Shown here piece by piece: positions 25,791 through 36,300 of a stretch of 64,000 nt of DNA. Position numbers and translations under genes: made by a program. This DNA comes from an uncultured Acidobacteriia bacterium. GTDB taxonomy: Bacteria; Acidobacteriota; Terriglobia; Bryobacterales; Bryobacteraceae. The notes under the pieces were generated by a model. That model saw only the letters and a list, made by a program, of their open reading frames with translations, was not told where the DNA came from and did not search any database. The DNA lies in the NCBI GenBank assembly GCA_903825445.1, contig CAIKAS010000268.1, positions 61,017 to 125,016 of the forward strand, given 5' to 3'. Numbering within the stretch: the first letter of the stretch is position 1; every line of letters starts with the position of its first letter.

Positions 25791-26609
25791 ATGGCGCCGC
25801 GCATCCGATTGGGCTTTGTCTTGTGTCTGGTGGCTTGTTCTGCTGTCGGGAGTGTGAGCGGTCAGGAAGCGCCGCCCGCCGCCCGCGCGCCGGAAACAGC
25901 GTCGGTCGCGCCGGCGACTGTTGCGCCTGAAAAGTACACGGTCGAAAGCGGCACCCGCATCCCACTTGCGCTGATAAGTAGTGTCAGCAGCAAGAGTTCC
26001 TCGGCGGGCGACCGTATTTACCTCGAAACTGCATTTCCGATCGTCAACGGCAACCACATCGTAATTCCAACAGGTAGCTATGTGACAGGAACAGTTACCG
26101 AGGTGAAACGACCGGGCCGTGTCAAGGGGCGAGGTGAGCTGTACGTCCGGTTCGATTCCATCACGCTTCCCAACGGCGTCACACGCGAATTCAGATCCCG
26201 TCTGGGTTCAGTAGATTCTGGATCCGGAGAAAAGCTGGACCCGAAAGAAGGCGAAGTGCTGGCCGATTCCAACAAGGCCGGCGACGCTAAGACCGTCGCG
26301 ACTGGCGGCATGGGCGGCGCGTCCGTCGGTGCGATTGCAGGGTCCGCGGCGGGACATGCGGGCATGGGAATAGGGATCGGCAGCGCCGCAGGTGTAGCAG
26401 CCGGCATGGCCGGGGTTCTGTTGACACGCGGGCCGGATGCTCAGCTCACGAAGGGCAGCACGATCGAAATGATCCTGGACCGGCCACTGACCTTTGCCGC
26501 GGATGAAGTGAACTTTGGCGGCAGTGCTCCTGGCCACTACGGCGATAATCCCGGCCAGCAGCCCAATCGCAGCCAGAGTTCCCCGCTTCCGACAATGCGC
26601 CGTCCTTAA
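25791..26609 (+). CDS. Exported TrbI/VirB10-like beta-barrel protein
   Basis: This 272-residue protein has a signal peptide (residues 1-24, ending VSGQ) and an Ala/Pro linker. The beta domain (ESGTRIPLALISSVSSKSSS ... IVIPTGSYVTGTVTEV) resembles the VirB10/TrbI C-terminal fold. A Gly/Ala-rich hydrophobic hairpin follows (about 175-220), then TIEMILDRPLTF. Stand-alone forms of this domain occur outside secretion systems in this phylum, and nothing nearby suggests conjugation. Confidence 0.7.
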   Translation: MAPRIRLGFVLCLVACSAVGSVSGQEAPPAARAPETASVAPATVAPEKYTVESGTRIPLALISSVSSKSSSAGDRIYLETAFPIVNGNHIVIPTGSYVTGTVTEVKRPGRVKGRGELYVRFDSITLPNGVTREFRSRLGSVDSGSGEKLDPKEGEVLADSNKAGDAKTVATGGMGGASVGAIAGSAAGHAGMGIGIGSAAGVAAGMAGVLLTRGPDAQLTKGSTIEMILDRPLTFAADEVNFGGSAPGHYGDNPGQQPNRSQSSPLPTMRRP

Positions 26610-26659
26610 GGGGCAGTTTGCACTAAAGGCCGTCCGTGGAAGGCCAGTCTGACCTGGTT

Positions 26660-27184
26660 TTACAGCAGGTAGCCGGACACCGCGATCCCGACCCCTAACA
26701 GGGAACTTATGGCGCCCATTACTGGAAACAGCTTCGACCGCGATATGAAATAAAGCGAAGTCAACACCAGGCCAATTTCCAGCAGCCCTTCGCCGAAATC
26801 ATAACGCAGCGCCCGGGCCTCCACTTGCGCGGCTTCCTTGTCCTGATCCTTCGCAGCTTCCTGCGCCACGTCGGAATCGCGTTCGTACTTCTTCTTCTGT
26901 TCGCCGTATTTGGCGAGCATTTTCTCGGACTCGGCGGTCTTGCCGCCCAGGACATTTACAAGGTCTTCTCCCAGTTCCAGGCTATGGAATTTGATCCGCT
27001 TCGACTGATAGTAGGACCATTTGTCGTTGGCTTCTGACTTCATCAGCACTGCGTCGGTGTGGGCACGGTGCGAAACGATGGTAACGACGGCAAGCAGCAC
27101 CGCGATGACGGATGCCACAATGCCGATCTTCTTGCCAAACGGATCGGATCCTTCGGATTCTGTGTGTACTTCGAGTTCAGCCAT
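26660..27184 (-). CDS. DUF4337 membrane protein
   Basis: This 174-residue protein has one N-terminal membrane segment (about 22-42), a long charged coiled-coil-like middle (WSYYQSKRIKFHSLELGEDL ... QEAAKDQDKEAAQVEA) and two C-terminal membrane segments. This is the layout of DUF4337 proteins. The function is not known. It is divergent from tadA with an 87-base gap that should hold both promoters. Confidence 0.85.
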   Translation of the reverse strand: MAELEVHTESEGSDPFGKKIGIVASVIAVLLAVVTIVSHRAHTDAVLMKSEANDKWSYYQSKRIKFHSLELGEDLVNVLGGKTAESEKMLAKYGEQKKKYERDSDVAQEAAKDQDKEAAQVEARALRYDFGEGLLEIGLVLTSLYFISRSKLFPVMGAISSLLGVGIAVSGYLL

Positions 27185-27271
27185 GGTTTTTGGGTTGGTG
27201 CGTGCCTCTTATTCTATTCTGGAGTAACCAGTCGGCCGAATCGCGTGTTTGCCGAATGAGTGAATATCGTC

Positions 27272-27763
27272 ATGTCGTCAGATTCTCCACAGTCCGCCCT
27301 TCATGAGAAATGGATGCGCCGCGCAATGGACCTGGCACGCGAAGCGGAATCTGCCGGCGAAGTCCCGGTCGGGTGCGTGATTGTGGCTAGAGATGCGGAT
27401 GGTGAGGCAGGCACCATTCTCGGCGAGGCCCGCAACTCGCCCATCGAATTGCTCGACCCTACCGCACATGCGGAAATGCTGGCGTTGCGCCAGGCCGCTC
27501 TAACGTCCGGCAACTACCGCCTCCAAGACGCCACTCTATATTGCACTCTGGAACCCTGCCCCATGTGTGCTGGCGCGATAGTTGCGGCTCGCGTGAAAAA
27601 GCTGGTATTCGGCGCGCGCGATCTGCGCTTTGGCGGCGTGCGCAGTAAGTTCCAAATCGCGGACTCACCTTTGCTGAATCATCGCGTGGAAGTTGTGGAA
27701 GGCGTTCTGGGGGCGGAGGCAACCGCGCTGTTGCAGGGGTTTTTCGCGACGCGCCGGGCTTAA
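27272..27763 (+). CDS. tadA: tRNA adenosine(34) deaminase TadA
   Basis: This 163-residue deaminase converts adenosine to inosine at the wobble base of tRNA-Arg(ACG). Zinc ligands and catalytic Glu are HAEMLAL and PCPMCAGAIV. GEVPVGCVIV and VFGARDLRFGG are also typical. The start at 27272 is chosen over an in-frame GTG at 27260. Confidence 0.95.
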   Translation: MSSDSPQSALHEKWMRRAMDLAREAESAGEVPVGCVIVARDADGEAGTILGEARNSPIELLDPTAHAEMLALRQAALTSGNYRLQDATLYCTLEPCPMCAGAIVAARVKKLVFGARDLRFGGVRSKFQIADSPLLNHRVEVVEGVLGAEATALLQGFFATRRA

Positions 27764-27778
27764 AAGTTCCTGCAGACC

Positions 27779-28432
27779 TTAGACCTTCGCGGCGCGCGCG
27801 CGCTGAACCATGCCCAGAAACCGGTGCGAAAGTTCCCGGATCCAGTCTGCCTTGCGTGAAACGATGGCGCCGTGAGGAATCAGATCCTCGCGGATACCCA
27901 ATGCTGCGGCTCCAGCTTCAATAAAGTTTGCCGCCGTCTGCTGGTTGACTCCGCCCGAGGCGATAAACGACACGTGCGGAAAAGGCGCCCGCAAAGCCTT
28001 TAGGTATGTCGCCCCCCCTACCTGCGAACAAGGGAAAATCTTGATCATATCCGCGCCCGCCCGCAGCGCCGCCATAACCTCAGTGGGAGTCAGTGCCCCC
28101 GGGATGGCCGCAACTCTGGCACTCTTCGTCGCCTCCACGATGCTCTTGTCGAATCCCGGACTGGTGATGAAAAGCGCACCCGCCTTAAGGCATTTTTCAG
28201 CCGCTGTGGCATCCAGCACCGTCCCCGCCCCCACGATCGCGTCCGGATGGCGTGCTCTCAACCCGGCGACTATATCGAGGGCGCCTGGCACTGTCATGGT
28301 GATTTCAATGACGGGTATTCCGGCACCGATTACCGTTTCGGCTGCGAAGAAAGCATCCTCCGACGAACCGACGCGAATAGCCGGAACGATTCCAACTTCT
28401 CGGATCTTGTGGCAAACTTCTTGTGTTGTCAT
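27779..28432 (-). CDS. eda: KDPG/KHG aldolase
   Basis: This 217-residue class I aldolase cleaves 2-keto-3-deoxy-6-phosphogluconate to pyruvate and glyceraldehyde 3-phosphate (Entner-Doudoroff pathway). It also may act on 4-hydroxy-2-oxoglutarate. It has PVIEITMTVPGA (catalytic Glu), VGAGTVLDA, and the Schiff-base lysine in DMIKIFPCSQVGG, then FIASGGVN. The partner dehydratase is not nearby. It converges on tadA. Confidence 0.92.
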   Translation of the reverse strand: MTTQEVCHKIREVGIVPAIRVGSSEDAFFAAETVIGAGIPVIEITMTVPGALDIVAGLRARHPDAIVGAGTVLDATAAEKCLKAGALFITSPGFDKSIVEATKSARVAAIPGALTPTEVMAALRAGADMIKIFPCSQVGGATYLKALRAPFPHVSFIASGGVNQQTAANFIEAGAAALGIREDLIPHGAIVSRKADWIRELSHRFLGMVQRARAAKV

Positions 28433-28601
28433 GGATTTAGGTCCCCTGGAACCAGCCGGTCGAGCCTGCCGGGCTCCGGAATTTCCTTGTCCGCGATAGA
28501 CGCGGTCAAAGCGGAAGCAGCCAGCAAACGGGGCTACCTGCCTTCTCTTTCACAAAGATAGCGCGCAAAGGGGAAGCAAGGCATGAAAATCGGGAAAATA
28601 G

Positions 28602-29597
28602 TTAGCCGCCGATCGAATACATCGGCCGGGGTGGCGCGACGAACTGCGGGGAATTGATCTCGTGACCTACCCACTTCGCCGCCACGTTCCCGCGGATCAC
28701 AGCCACGATCTCTTCGTTCGATGCGTCTGATCTCAGCAGCCCCCTGACATCCGTCTCCTCAATCGCGAAGAGACAATAGCGCAGTTTGCCGTCGGAGGTC
28801 AGCCGGATCCGGTTGCAGTTCATACAGAAAGGCTTGCTGACCGAGGCAATGAAGCCAACCCTCCCGCCGCCATCGCTGTACTCGTACTCGGTTGCTGGCG
28901 CACGAGGGTCGGCATCCGGCACAGCCCTGAGCGGCGCGACCTCCCGAGAGACAACGGCGATGATCTCGTCAGCGGTCAGCACCCGGCTGCGTCCCCAGAG
29001 CGATTGAGCATCAAGGGGCATGAACTCAATATAGCGGGGCTCGAATCCGCGTTCACGGCAGTAAAGCGCCATCGGCACGATGTCAGGTTCTACCAGCCCT
29101 TTGACCGCCACGATGTTGAGCTTGATGTTTTCGAAGCCCGCGTCCACGGCGGCGTCGATTCCTGCCAGCACCTTCGTCAGGTCGTCGCGCCGCGTGATTT
29201 GTTCGAAACGCGCCCGGTCGAGGGTATCCAGGTGGATATTGAGCCGCCTCAGGCCGGCACCGTAAAGATCAGCCGCATGTTTTCCGAGCAGCACGGCGTT
29301 CGTCGTGAGAGCTATGTCGCGGATGCCCGGGATTGCCGCGAGGCGTTCAATCAACAGCGGAAGGTCTCGCCGCAGCAGAGGTTCTCCGCCTGTCAGCCGC
29401 AATTTGGTAATACCCAGCGGCACTGCCGCACGGACAAATCGCTCGATTTCCTCAAACGTCAAAATCTCAGCGCGATCCATGTACTGCGCGCCCTCTTCCG
29501 GCATGCAGTAGAAACAACGGATGTTGCAGCGATCGGTGACACTGATCCTGAGATTGTCGTGCACGCGGCCGAAACTGTCGATCAGAGGAGCGATCAC
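28602..29597 (-). CDS. moaA: GTP 3',8-cyclase MoaA
   Basis: This 331-residue radical-SAM enzyme starts molybdenum-cofactor synthesis from GTP. The N-terminal cluster motif is CNIRCFYC, and the C-terminal second cluster includes FCMNCNRIRLTSDGKLRYC. The protein ends in Gly-Gly, which is essential in the family. Its start overlaps the nadA stop by 4 bases. No other moa or moe gene is in the window. Confidence 0.95.
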   Translation of the reverse strand: MIAPLIDSFGRVHDNLRISVTDRCNIRCFYCMPEEGAQYMDRAEILTFEEIERFVRAAVPLGITKLRLTGGEPLLRRDLPLLIERLAAIPGIRDIALTTNAVLLGKHAADLYGAGLRRLNIHLDTLDRARFEQITRRDDLTKVLAGIDAAVDAGFENIKLNIVAVKGLVEPDIVPMALYCRERGFEPRYIEFMPLDAQSLWGRSRVLTADEIIAVVSREVAPLRAVPDADPRAPATEYEYSDGGGRVGFIASVSKPFCMNCNRIRLTSDGKLRYCLFAIEETDVRGLLRSDASNEEIVAVIRGNVAAKWVGHEINSPQFVAPPRPMYSIGG

Positions 29598-30547
29598 CCT
29601 ACTGCCAGCATACGCTCCAGCGGCACCAGCGCGCGGCGCATGAGTTCGGGCGACAGTTCAACGCGGGGGGTCAGGTTCATCAGCGCATCCCGCAATTTTT
29701 CGAGTGTATTGAGCCGCATGAACGGACACTCGCTGCAATTGCAGTTCTCGTTGGCCACGTAATGGAAGCGTTTGCCCGGCGCGGCGCGCTCGAGCGAATA
29801 GTTTACGCCGCTCTCGGTCATTACGATGAACTCACGGGAAGCACTGCCCGCGCAGTGCTCAATGATGGCGGAAGTGGATCCAACGAAATCGGCATGCCGC
29901 AGCACTGCCTCCGGGCATTCCGGGTGCGCCACGACTTCAGCTTCGGGAAATCTCACTTTCGCATCCAGCAGACGACGGGATGGAAAGGTGTTGTGCACAA
30001 TGCACGACCCCTGCCAGATCTTCATGTTTTCCCGGCCCGTCTCGCGTTGCACCCATGCGCCCAGGTTCCGGTCGGGCAAAAATAAGACAGTCTTCTCGCG
30101 CGGAATGGAATTAACGATTTTCACCGCATTGCGGCTCGTGCAAAGGATATCGCTTTCGGCCTTAACCTCAACCGATGTATTGATATAGCTGACGATCACG
30201 TGGTCGGGATTGCGCCGACGGTATTCCCGAACGTCGTCGGCCTTGCAGCTGTCGACCAGGCTGCAGCCTGCGTCCTGGTCTGGCGCCACCACGATTCGCG
30301 TCGGATTCAGCACCTTCGCCGTTTCCGCCATGAACCAAACGCCGCAGAACGCGATTACGTCTCCCTCGTATTTCAGGGCTTTTCGCGCCAGTTCCAGGCT
30401 ATCCCCCACCACATCCGCGATTTCCTGAATTTCCGGCTCCTGATAATGGTGAGCAAGCAGGATCGCGCGGCGATCCCGTTTCAGGTCGAGAATTTCCTCA
30501 GATATGGTTGGCGCGGCAAGCATGCTGGAGTGGGAGAAACGAGGCAC
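29594..30547 (-). CDS. nadA: Quinolinate synthase NadA
   Basis: This 317-residue Fe-S enzyme condenses iminoaspartate with dihydroxyacetone phosphate for NAD synthesis. It has AHHYQEPEIQEIADVVGDS, the cluster cysteines (IAFCGVWFMAETAKVL, a second in HPECPEAV, a third in NCNCSECPFM) and YINTSVEVKAESD. It starts 2 bases after the dehydratase stop and overlaps moaA, so the three form one operon. nadB and nadC are not in view. Confidence 0.95.
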   Translation of the reverse strand: MPRFSHSSMLAAPTISEEILDLKRDRRAILLAHHYQEPEIQEIADVVGDSLELARKALKYEGDVIAFCGVWFMAETAKVLNPTRIVVAPDQDAGCSLVDSCKADDVREYRRRNPDHVIVSYINTSVEVKAESDILCTSRNAVKIVNSIPREKTVLFLPDRNLGAWVQRETGRENMKIWQGSCIVHNTFPSRRLLDAKVRFPEAEVVAHPECPEAVLRHADFVGSTSAIIEHCAGSASREFIVMTESGVNYSLERAAPGKRFHYVANENCNCSECPFMRLNTLEKLRDALMNLTPRVELSPELMRRALVPLERMLAVG

Positions 30548-30549
30548 TT

Positions 30550-31533
30550 TCAGTTTAACAGCGTAGTTTCGCGGTACAGAGTCTTCAAAAAGTCGGGGTC
30601 GATATTCCCGCCGGAAATAATAACACCAGCACGGCGTATCCCTGTCGGCAGCTTGCCGAACATCGCCGCCGCGACGCCAACCGCGCCGCTCGGCTCTGCC
30701 ACGATCTTCACTCGCTCCATGAGGAACCTGACTGCGGCGCGAATCTGGTTCTCACTCACGAGCAGTACACTTTCGAGATTCTTCTTCAGGATCGGAAACG
30801 TTAACTTTCCAGGTGAAAGAGTGCGCAGGCCGTCGGCAATCGTCTCCGGTGGCGGGATGGAAACCCGCTCGCCCTTCCGGAAGGAGAGCCAAACATCGTT
30901 GCCCAATTCCGGCTCCACACCGAAGACCCGAATGCCCGGCCGCATGGCTTTGGCTATGGTGGAACAGCCGGATGCCATCCCGCCACCGCCAACACAAACG
31001 ATCAGCGCGTCCAGATCGGGAACTTCTTCCAGCAATTCCAGCGCAGCCGTACCCTGGCCAGCCATAATCAGTGGATGATCGTACGGTGGCACCAGCACGC
31101 CGCCTGTTTCCGCCATCACTCGGGCGGCAATAACCTCCCGGTCGTCGCGTAGTCGGTCATACGTCACAATCCTGGCGCCAAGTGCCCGCGTGGGATCCAT
31201 TTTCGATTTGGGGGCATCCTCCGGCATCACAATTGTTGCCGCTGCACCGACGTATTTGGCCGCGATTGCTACGCCCTGCGCATGGTTACCCGAGGAGAAG
31301 GCCACCACTCCCCGCCTGACCTCGTCGGGGGTGAGCGAAAGGATCATATTCGACGCGCCGCGAATCTTGAATGCGCCGCCGCGTTGAAAATTCTCGCATT
31401 TCAAAAACAGGCTGACACCGGCGCGCTCGTCCACGCTGTTCGAAGTCATCACGGGCGTGCGGCGCGCCAGAGGGCGGATGCGCTCGGCGGCCTCGCGGAT
31501 CATGGCCGCCGTGAGAATAGGTTCGTTTTCCAT
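30550..31533 (-). CDS. Threonine/serine dehydratase, catabolic type
   Basis: This 327-residue PLP enzyme deaminates threonine (or serine) to 2-oxobutyrate. It has the PLP lysine in GGAFKIRGASN, the SSGNHAQGVA motif and the phosphate loop VGGGGMASGC. It lacks the C-terminal regulatory ACT domain of biosynthetic IlvA, so it matches the short catabolic or unregulated type. It is the first gene of the tight dehydratase-nadA-moaA cluster and lies 47 bases after the glycosyltransferase. Confidence 0.9.
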   Translation of the reverse strand: MENEPILTAAMIREAAERIRPLARRTPVMTSNSVDERAGVSLFLKCENFQRGGAFKIRGASNMILSLTPDEVRRGVVAFSSGNHAQGVAIAAKYVGAAATIVMPEDAPKSKMDPTRALGARIVTYDRLRDDREVIAARVMAETGGVLVPPYDHPLIMAGQGTAALELLEEVPDLDALIVCVGGGGMASGCSTIAKAMRPGIRVFGVEPELGNDVWLSFRKGERVSIPPPETIADGLRTLSPGKLTFPILKKNLESVLLVSENQIRAAVRFLMERVKIVAEPSGAVGVAAAMFGKLPTGIRRAGVIISGGNIDPDFLKTLYRETTLLN

Positions 31534-31580
31534 GGATGGCAGCGCTGGAGTCGCCTGTCAGGGTTTGGCGTCCCGACGGT

Positions 31581-33206
31581 CTAACCTGCGGCTTCAAATG
31601 CCAGCTGGTGTTGCCGGTTATAACGCTTGCGATCCTGGTGTTCCTGGTACAGAGTGCCGAAACCAGCCCAGTAATATCCGCCTACGAAGAGCCCCAGGAA
31701 CGGCAGAGACGGGAAGTTATAGGTTGAGATCGCAAACACGCACATATAGAGGAAGTACGTGCCGCACGCCAGTTCAAAGTACGGAAGCCAGCCACTGCGG
31801 CTCTTGTACTTTTTCACGGCCATCCGCTTTTGCTGGTTTCCTTCAATTGCGTATTTCGGTGTTCTCACGAATCCGCTCTGAACGCCGAACAGCGCCTCGA
31901 GCACGGCGCGCGTATTGATCAGAGTCAGACCCACGCCAACCGCCATCAGCATCGGGAGAAAAAGGAACGTGCGCTTCCAGTTCTTCGGGTGCAGTTCCCT
32001 TTGCGCGATCACATAAAACGCTGAGATAGACCAGAACGATGCCACTATGAGCGGAAAATCCAGCAACATCATCTGCCAGACGCCCATGTAGAAGCGTACG
32101 ATCATCACCGGCAGCATCAGTGCCGAAATGATAATCATTAACGGGTACGACAGATTCGGCGTCAGGTGCATGAACGCTTCCGCTTTCACCCGGAAAGGAA
32201 TCTTCGATCGCACAATTCCCGGCAAGAGCTTTTTTGCGCACTGCGTGAGGCCCTTGGCCCAACGGAATTGCTGCACCTGAAAACCGTGGATCTCTACCGG
32301 CAGTTCGGACGGGCAATCGAGATCCGGCAGGTAAACGAACTTCCAGCCTTTCAGCTGTGCGCGGTAACTGAGATCGGAATCCTCGGTCAGCGTGTCATGC
32401 TGCCACCCGCCGGCATCGTCGATCATCGTGCGCCGGAGAATGCCGGCGGTGCCATTGAAATTGAAGAAGTAGCCTGCGCGGGAACGAGCACCGTGTTCGA
32501 GAATGAAATGCCCGTCCAGCAGGATGGCCTCGACCTCTGTGAGGAAATTGAAGCCCTTGTTGAGATAGCTCCACCGCGTTTGCACTACCCCGACCTTGGG
32601 ATCGGCAAAATGATGAATCGTGCGGAGAAGAAAATCGACCGGCGGAATGAAATCGGCATCAAACACGGCGACAAATTCGCCGGTGGCGCTTTTCAGACCT
32701 TCCTGCAGCGCGCCTGCCTTAAAGCCCTCGCGGTTCGTGCGGTGCAGATACTGGATCGGGTGCCCGATATTGCGGTAACGCTCGCAAAGCGCTTCGGCGA
32801 AGGAGTGCGTATCGTCAGTCGAATCGTCGAGAACCTGTATCTGCAGCAATTCCCGCGGGTACTCTACCTTGACCGTTTCGTCGATGAGCCGTTCCAGCAC
32901 GTACCGCTCGTTATAAAGCGGCAGCTGAATGGTGACTCTGGGGAGTTGCGCGAACTTCAGAGGCGGCTCGCCCGTGGCTTTTTTGCGGTGCTTGAAATAG
33001 GTGTGGATGGTATCGAAACGGTGCATCCCGTAAATGGAGAGGATTCCCAGGATGCCGAAATAAGGGATAAGGATCGCCCAGTCGAACCAGGCCAGTTGAT
33101 GGATGCCGGCGAAGGTATCGTCGAACATGCCGCGCGAGATCCGCGTGAACGTGGAAACTAATAAGAGCGCAGGTAATGAGGGCGCAAACATGATATTCGG
33201 TTGCAC
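31581..33206 (-). CDS. Membrane family 2 glycosyltransferase
   Basis: This ~541-residue protein has one N-terminal membrane segment (about 40-60), a GT-A catalytic domain and at least four C-terminal membrane segments. Catalytic motifs are VLDDSTDDT, VFDADFIP, TEDSDLSYR and the QxxRW box QQFRWAKG, as in processive cellulose synthase-like enzymes. The product sugar polymer or lipid is not indicated. A later ATG at 33191 or 33128 may be the true start. Confidence 0.85.
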   Translation of the reverse strand: MQPNIMFAPSLPALLLVSTFTRISRGMFDDTFAGIHQLAWFDWAILIPYFGILGILSIYGMHRFDTIHTYFKHRKKATGEPPLKFAQLPRVTIQLPLYNERYVLERLIDETVKVEYPRELLQIQVLDDSTDDTHSFAEALCERYRNIGHPIQYLHRTNREGFKAGALQEGLKSATGEFVAVFDADFIPPVDFLLRTIHHFADPKVGVVQTRWSYLNKGFNFLTEVEAILLDGHFILEHGARSRAGYFFNFNGTAGILRRTMIDDAGGWQHDTLTEDSDLSYRAQLKGWKFVYLPDLDCPSELPVEIHGFQVQQFRWAKGLTQCAKKLLPGIVRSKIPFRVKAEAFMHLTPNLSYPLMIIISALMLPVMIVRFYMGVWQMMLLDFPLIVASFWSISAFYVIAQRELHPKNWKRTFLFLPMLMAVGVGLTLINTRAVLEALFGVQSGFVRTPKYAIEGNQQKRMAVKKYKSRSGWLPYFELACGTYFLYMCVFAISTYNFPSLPFLGLFVGGYYWAGFGTLYQEHQDRKRYNRQHQLAFEAAG

Positions 33207-33298
33207 CGGACAGATTGTCCGGCGTGAAAACGGGACTCCTTTATTCTATAACGTACTCATGACCGGATTTTTCGCCGCATGGTACTGGTTCGCACAAA

Positions 33299-33335
33299 AA
33301 ACGGCGGCGGGAGTTAGCCTCCCGCCGCCGTTTCT
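33299..33335 (-). terminator. Strong stem-loop terminator after the Ig-like giant gene
   Basis: AACGGCGGCGGGAG and its complement form a nearly perfect 14-15-bp stem with a 5-base loop. Leftward it is followed by TTTTTTG, so it ends transcripts of the large exported-protein gene. TTT on the right side might allow weak bidirectional use. Confidence 0.88.
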
Positions 33336-33361
33336 GATTTGCCCGACGGTACAGGCAGGGT

Positions 33362-36300
33362 TTAGTTGACCACCATGGTGAACGTAACCGATCCCGTACC
33401 CGACGCCGCAGCGTCGGTCGGAGCCGTTCCGTCCGTCGCGGTGACGGTGACGGCATGAGTGTAGGTCTGAGACCCGGTGGTGACCGCCAGAATTCCAGTG
33501 CTCGTGTCAAAGGTTACCCATGACAGAGCTGCCGTGGTCGGATCCAGAGCGTATGTAACCGTTCCGGTGTTTCCGGTTGCGGCGATGGTGGCGATTGTGC
33601 TTGCCACACCGTTGGCACCGGCGGTCAGGCCGTTAGCGACAACATCCAGATTCACCACGTTGGTGAAGAGAGCGAGGCCTGCCAGTTGCGTTCCGGTGGT
33701 CGAATCGAGGGCGGATACCGCCAGATTGTAAGATCCGGCTGGTGTCAAAGTGGTGGTGCTGATCACGCCGCTGAAGGCATTAATCGCCAAACCTGCCGGC
33801 AGTGAGTGACTTGGAATCGCCACAGTGTAGATATACGGATAAATGCCGCCCGTGGCGGTGACGGTCGCCACGCTGGCATTGGCCGTGCCAAAGGTCGACA
33901 TTGACGGTACCGTGTTGGTCATGAAGAGGCCACCGGCTACAGTCACCACAAAAGTGACCGAACCCGTGACCGGCACATTGGCCGCGTCGGCAGCCGTAAC
34001 GGTAACCGTGTAGGTTCCGGCGGTTCCGGCGGCCGGAACGCCGCTGATCAGGCCGGTAGTGGCGCCGATGCTGAGCCCCGCAGGCAATAAGCCGGAGGTC
34101 ACCGCAAACGTCGGGTTGTTGCCCGTGCCGCCAGTCGCCGTCAGGACGTTATGTGAAGGAGGCAATGAGACACCAACTGTAGCCGATACTGTGTTCGGAA
34201 TGTTAACAGTGCTGACGACAAGGCTGCTCGGACCCGTTACCAGCAATCGCGGCGCGACCCACAGGCTGACGCCCGATTGGGTATTAACGGTGTTTGACGT
34301 CAGAGTAATCGGCAGCTGGACGGGAGCTGTAATACTCTGTAACGTCAGGCCCGATTCCGTTGTGAATGAAGCTGGCGTATTGATCGGCAACTGTATGTTG
34401 ACCTGGTAGAGGCCTGCAATTGTGCCGGGAACCCAGCCGGCGTACTTCACGACAGCCGTAGCGCCGCCGATACTTACCGTAGGCACATCGGCACTCAGGG
34501 TGGAAATGCACGGCACCAAACGGCCTGTATTGAGTACAGAGGGAATTATCAGGGTGCCGTCCAGCGTGGCGATAGGCAAGCCGATCTGTGCAGCGTTAAA
34601 CGACGTCAGATAAGAGGATGTAGATACACAATCCGCGTAATAGACAAAGCCCGCATCTACGGCCGCAGTGGTATTACTCGCCAGGTTGGTATCGTCCGGA
34701 GCGCCCAGGCCCGTCATATAGAGCGAGATGATGTCGGAGTTGTTAGCCCCGGTCCGGATCCCCGCGGGGTTGGTGGCGCTGATCAGGTTGTAGTTCATGT
34801 CGAGTGCCGCGCCGCTGCCCTGGCCGTCGGCCCCGATGGTGAAGATGCCGGGATCTGTCGGCACGATAGTCGCGGTGAAAGCCGCACTGGTCTTCTGCGT
34901 ATTGCTGCCGAAGTTGCCACTGCCATAGCTGACGAAGATGTCGACCGCACCGGACGCCGTCACGCCGCTCGGCACCATCAGGTTGATCTGCCCGTTGGTG
35001 GCAAAAAGGATCGGGGCGTTGGCGATGAAGGCGTTGCCGCTATGGTTTTGAAACCGGATACTGAGCGAATGAGAGCCATCGAAGGGCAACGCCGTCTGAT
35101 AAGTCAGCGTGACCGGGTCGGGAGTTCCCGTCAAGACCTGTGTGGAGGTGCAATTGGGGCAGAAGTTCGCACCGAAGATGCTAATCATGTCGTAAGGTGC
35201 GATGGAGACACTCTGGTTCTGTAGCAGCGAGGAAGAACTCGTCACGGCCTGAATGATCGGATTGGTACCGATGGTGAGGGTCGCCTGGCTGGTGGCGGTA
35301 GTGCAGCTTCCGGCTACGGGATTGCAGACGCCGATGTTAAAGGGTCCACCCGCAAATGGAATGGCTGCGTCCGCGCTGCTCGGCACCGTGATGGTGAGGG
35401 TAATGTTGGATTGATTTATGATGTTGGTCTGAATGTTAGTGTCAAACGTCATCGGGGACCCGTTCGTAGTCACCACTCCGACACGGGTGGCCTGGCTGGG
35501 ATTTGTACCAGTGACGAATCCGGTTCCGGTCAGGGCAACCGTATACGTTGAGCCTGAAACTGACACAGGCAGACTCGCTGGACTGGCCGAACTAATGGTC
35601 GCTCCAGGCGATTGCACCGTTACGTCAAAGGTCACCACGACGGTGGAAACAGGATTACCCCATGTCAAAGTCACGGTACCGGTCAGGATATTACCTGGCT
35701 GCGCCGCCGCAAATGCCTGAGGGTTGAAAGATATGTTGATCGGCGTGCCAAAGCTGTAGGCCAGGCCGCTCAGCTGGTTTGTCGGAATGACGGGCGCAAG
35801 CAATCCACCCGTGGTTGCCGTGTAGGAGACAGGTGTGTCCGTCGAGATCGCCGTGATGGAGGGCGTGGGTAAACCCTGACCAATTACCCATGGAATGCAG
35901 AACGTGGTTGCGGACGCGGGGGAACATATCTCGCCCGCGGGAGGCGCTTCCACCGTGAGTTGTGGTGATTTGTTCGTCAACAGCATACTGACGGGCAAGT
36001 CAAGATCGCCGTAGCCTGAAACGCTGACAACCACCGAGGCGGTGTACGTACCGGGCGCCAGCGTGTCGGCAATGGTTGTCGAACTGAAACGAAGGCTCTG
36101 CGGCGCCATGCCGCTGCTTGAATCGAGCCGCAGCCAGATTGGGAGAGTCGCGGTGTTCACTGTGAAGAACGGTGTGGGAACGGCGTTCGAGGACGAGGCG
36201 ATCGCGACATTCACGTACCCGGCAGTGCCGGAACCTTTCACATATGTGAGCGATGCGGGATTGGGGTTTGCGGTCAGGATGCTGACCGGAACGACCTGCA

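Noticed and set aside
28441..28601. A molybdenum-cofactor riboswitch near moaA
   Set aside because: This gap is downstream of moaA, and moaA is internal to an operon with a 4-base overlap, so no leader RNA exists there.
32166..33161. A 331-codon rightward frame
   Set aside because: It is the shadow of the glycosyltransferase on the other strand, which has complete catalytic motifs.
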